A stretch of 64,000 nt of DNA from Aulostomus chinensis (lineage: Eukaryota > Chordata > Actinopteri > Syngnathiformes > Aulostomidae), in contig JBBMOA010000007.1 in assembly GCA_037954235.1 (NCBI GenBank), positions 21,684,457 through 21,748,456 of the forward strand, given 5' to 3'. Within the stretch, counting starts at the first letter, position 1. Each line of letters begins with the position of its first letter. The position numbers were made by a program, and so were the translations under genes. Positions 63,101 through 64,000 of this stretch are shown here, piece by piece. The notes under the pieces were generated by a model, which ran no database searches, was not told where the DNA came from, and worked only from the letters and a program-made list of their open reading frames with translations.

Positions 63101-64000
63101 GCATTTTAGCTGTTTTTTTTTGCTGTAGTTGTCATTGGCTGTAAGTCAGGACTGGCTTTTTCTGCATTCTGTCCCAAAGAAAAGATGTGGCAGGAAAAAC
63201 ATCACAGGGCAAAAAGAGTTTCTCATTTGCAGGACATCATCTGTTCTTGAAAAATTGTGTTTTACTGTCCTTGAGTTTGTATGATGAAAGCCTCAGAGTC
63301 CCTCTGGTTAATTAATATAGATAATCAATCTTCCGTCATCATTTAATGCTGTCTGTCAAATCACAATTGGATTGATCAGGATCCTGCTGCTGCTCTAAAA
63401 GCTTTTATTCCCCTGAGGAATTCGCCATCATGGTTTGCACTGCAATCTATGATCTGGGCATGTGTTCAAAGGCAAAATACCTCAACTAACTGTTTTACAG
63501 CTAAAAACCTTTCTGTCATACACACATCCACATTAACTGATTGGAATTGTTCATCTTTATTAGCATTTGTGCTCCCCAGTGGGGATAAACATACTTAGGT
63601 GATTGCTTCTTTGCTACTGGACATGATGCCGTAGTTTGATCCAGAGGGGATTTGGACGTTGGTGGCCTGCAATGACAGCACGCCCACTGTCACATGATCT
63701 TCAGGCTGGGGATGTGAGGTTATTGCATGTCACCTGATACGTCTGAGCTTTCAGCTGTTGGTGGGAAAAATGAGATGGAGATTAAAAGTTCATTTGGGGG
63801 ATCCTAAAATATCATACATTTCCCATCTCAGCGCAGGGGTTCTGATTTTAGCTTTGAAATAAATGAATCAGTACATCTGGATTTTCCATTTGTCATTCCC
63901 ATCCTGCGTGCTCAGGGTGATTGTGTCACAGCCTTTCTTTTGCTGGCCTTAGCTCAACATCGTTGTGTTGTATAGAAACTAGAGAGCACTCAGAGAACAC
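55011..64000 (+). other. tjp1: Intron of the tjp1-like gene, open at right edge
   Basis: No exon is supported here. Simple repeats: (ATT)n at 56459-56499, (GT)n at 57033-57102, poly-G plus (GT)n at 58471-58504, (TG)n at about 61670-61715. One frame at 59663-60079 is long, but its composition and lack of splice context argue against coding. Confidence 0.5.
57033..57102 (+). repeat. (TG)n microsatellite
   Basis: A perfect TG array of about 35 units, intronic. Confidence 0.97.

Noticed and set aside
1..64000. CRISPR arrays, bacterial operons, phage or plasmid genes
   Set aside because: All coding evidence is vertebrate multi-exon genes; the repeats are microsatellites and retroelement relics with no regular spacer structure.

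Overview
The window is teleost nuclear DNA: multi-exon vertebrate genes with GT-AG introns, dense (TG/CA)n microsatellites, and tRNA-derived fish repeats with target-site duplications. Intron sizes and repeat types suggest a spiny-rayed (percomorph-like) fish, but the species cannot be fixed from the sequence.

Layout: (1) 1-828, minus strand, the 5' coding part of fan1 (Fanconi-associated nuclease 1), running off the left edge. (2) 829-3772, the head-to-head fan1/apba2 promoter interval. (3) 3773-10131, plus strand, a complete apba2 (Mint2/X11-beta neuronal adaptor) in 11 coding exons encoding 882 aa with a PTB and two PDZ domains. (4) 10132-11869, apba2 3' flank with a possible LTR relic. 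(5) 11870-14232, minus strand, complete duoxa (DUOX maturation factor, 6 coding exons, 324 aa). (6) 15094-28859, plus strand, complete duox (dual oxidase, 33 coding exons, 1528 aa by my splice model). duoxa and duox diverge from one short promoter interval, as expected for an oxidase and its obligate partner. (7) 28860-32816, intergenic, repeat rich. (8) 32817-64000, plus strand, the 5' end of a large gene that I infer to be tjp1 (ZO-1 tight-junction scaffold), open at the right edge. The inference rests on neighbourhood (APBA2 and TJP1 are close neighbours on human 15q13) and on resemblance to a ZO-1 alternative N-terminus as I remember it.

The most notable observation is in region 8. Three separate candidate 5' coding starts lie upstream of a shared exon at 54869-55010: a two-exon start encoding a CARD-like domain (32.8-33.9 kb), a 47-nt coding exon at 35.59 kb, and a longer first exon at 45.1 kb. 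All three end in a phase-2 donor and read without interruption into the same acceptor. This suggests alternative promoters giving one MAGUK scaffold different N-termini, one with a death-fold (CARD) module that is absent from ZO-1 as usually described.

Other points: a probable GC-AG intron in duox; GT/CA tracts next to four splice sites in apba2 and duox; a 24-bp coding minisatellite in apba2; a SINE nested inside a terminal-inverted-repeat element; and a duoxa TATA box. From 55 kb to the end I find only intron-like sequence and simple repeats.
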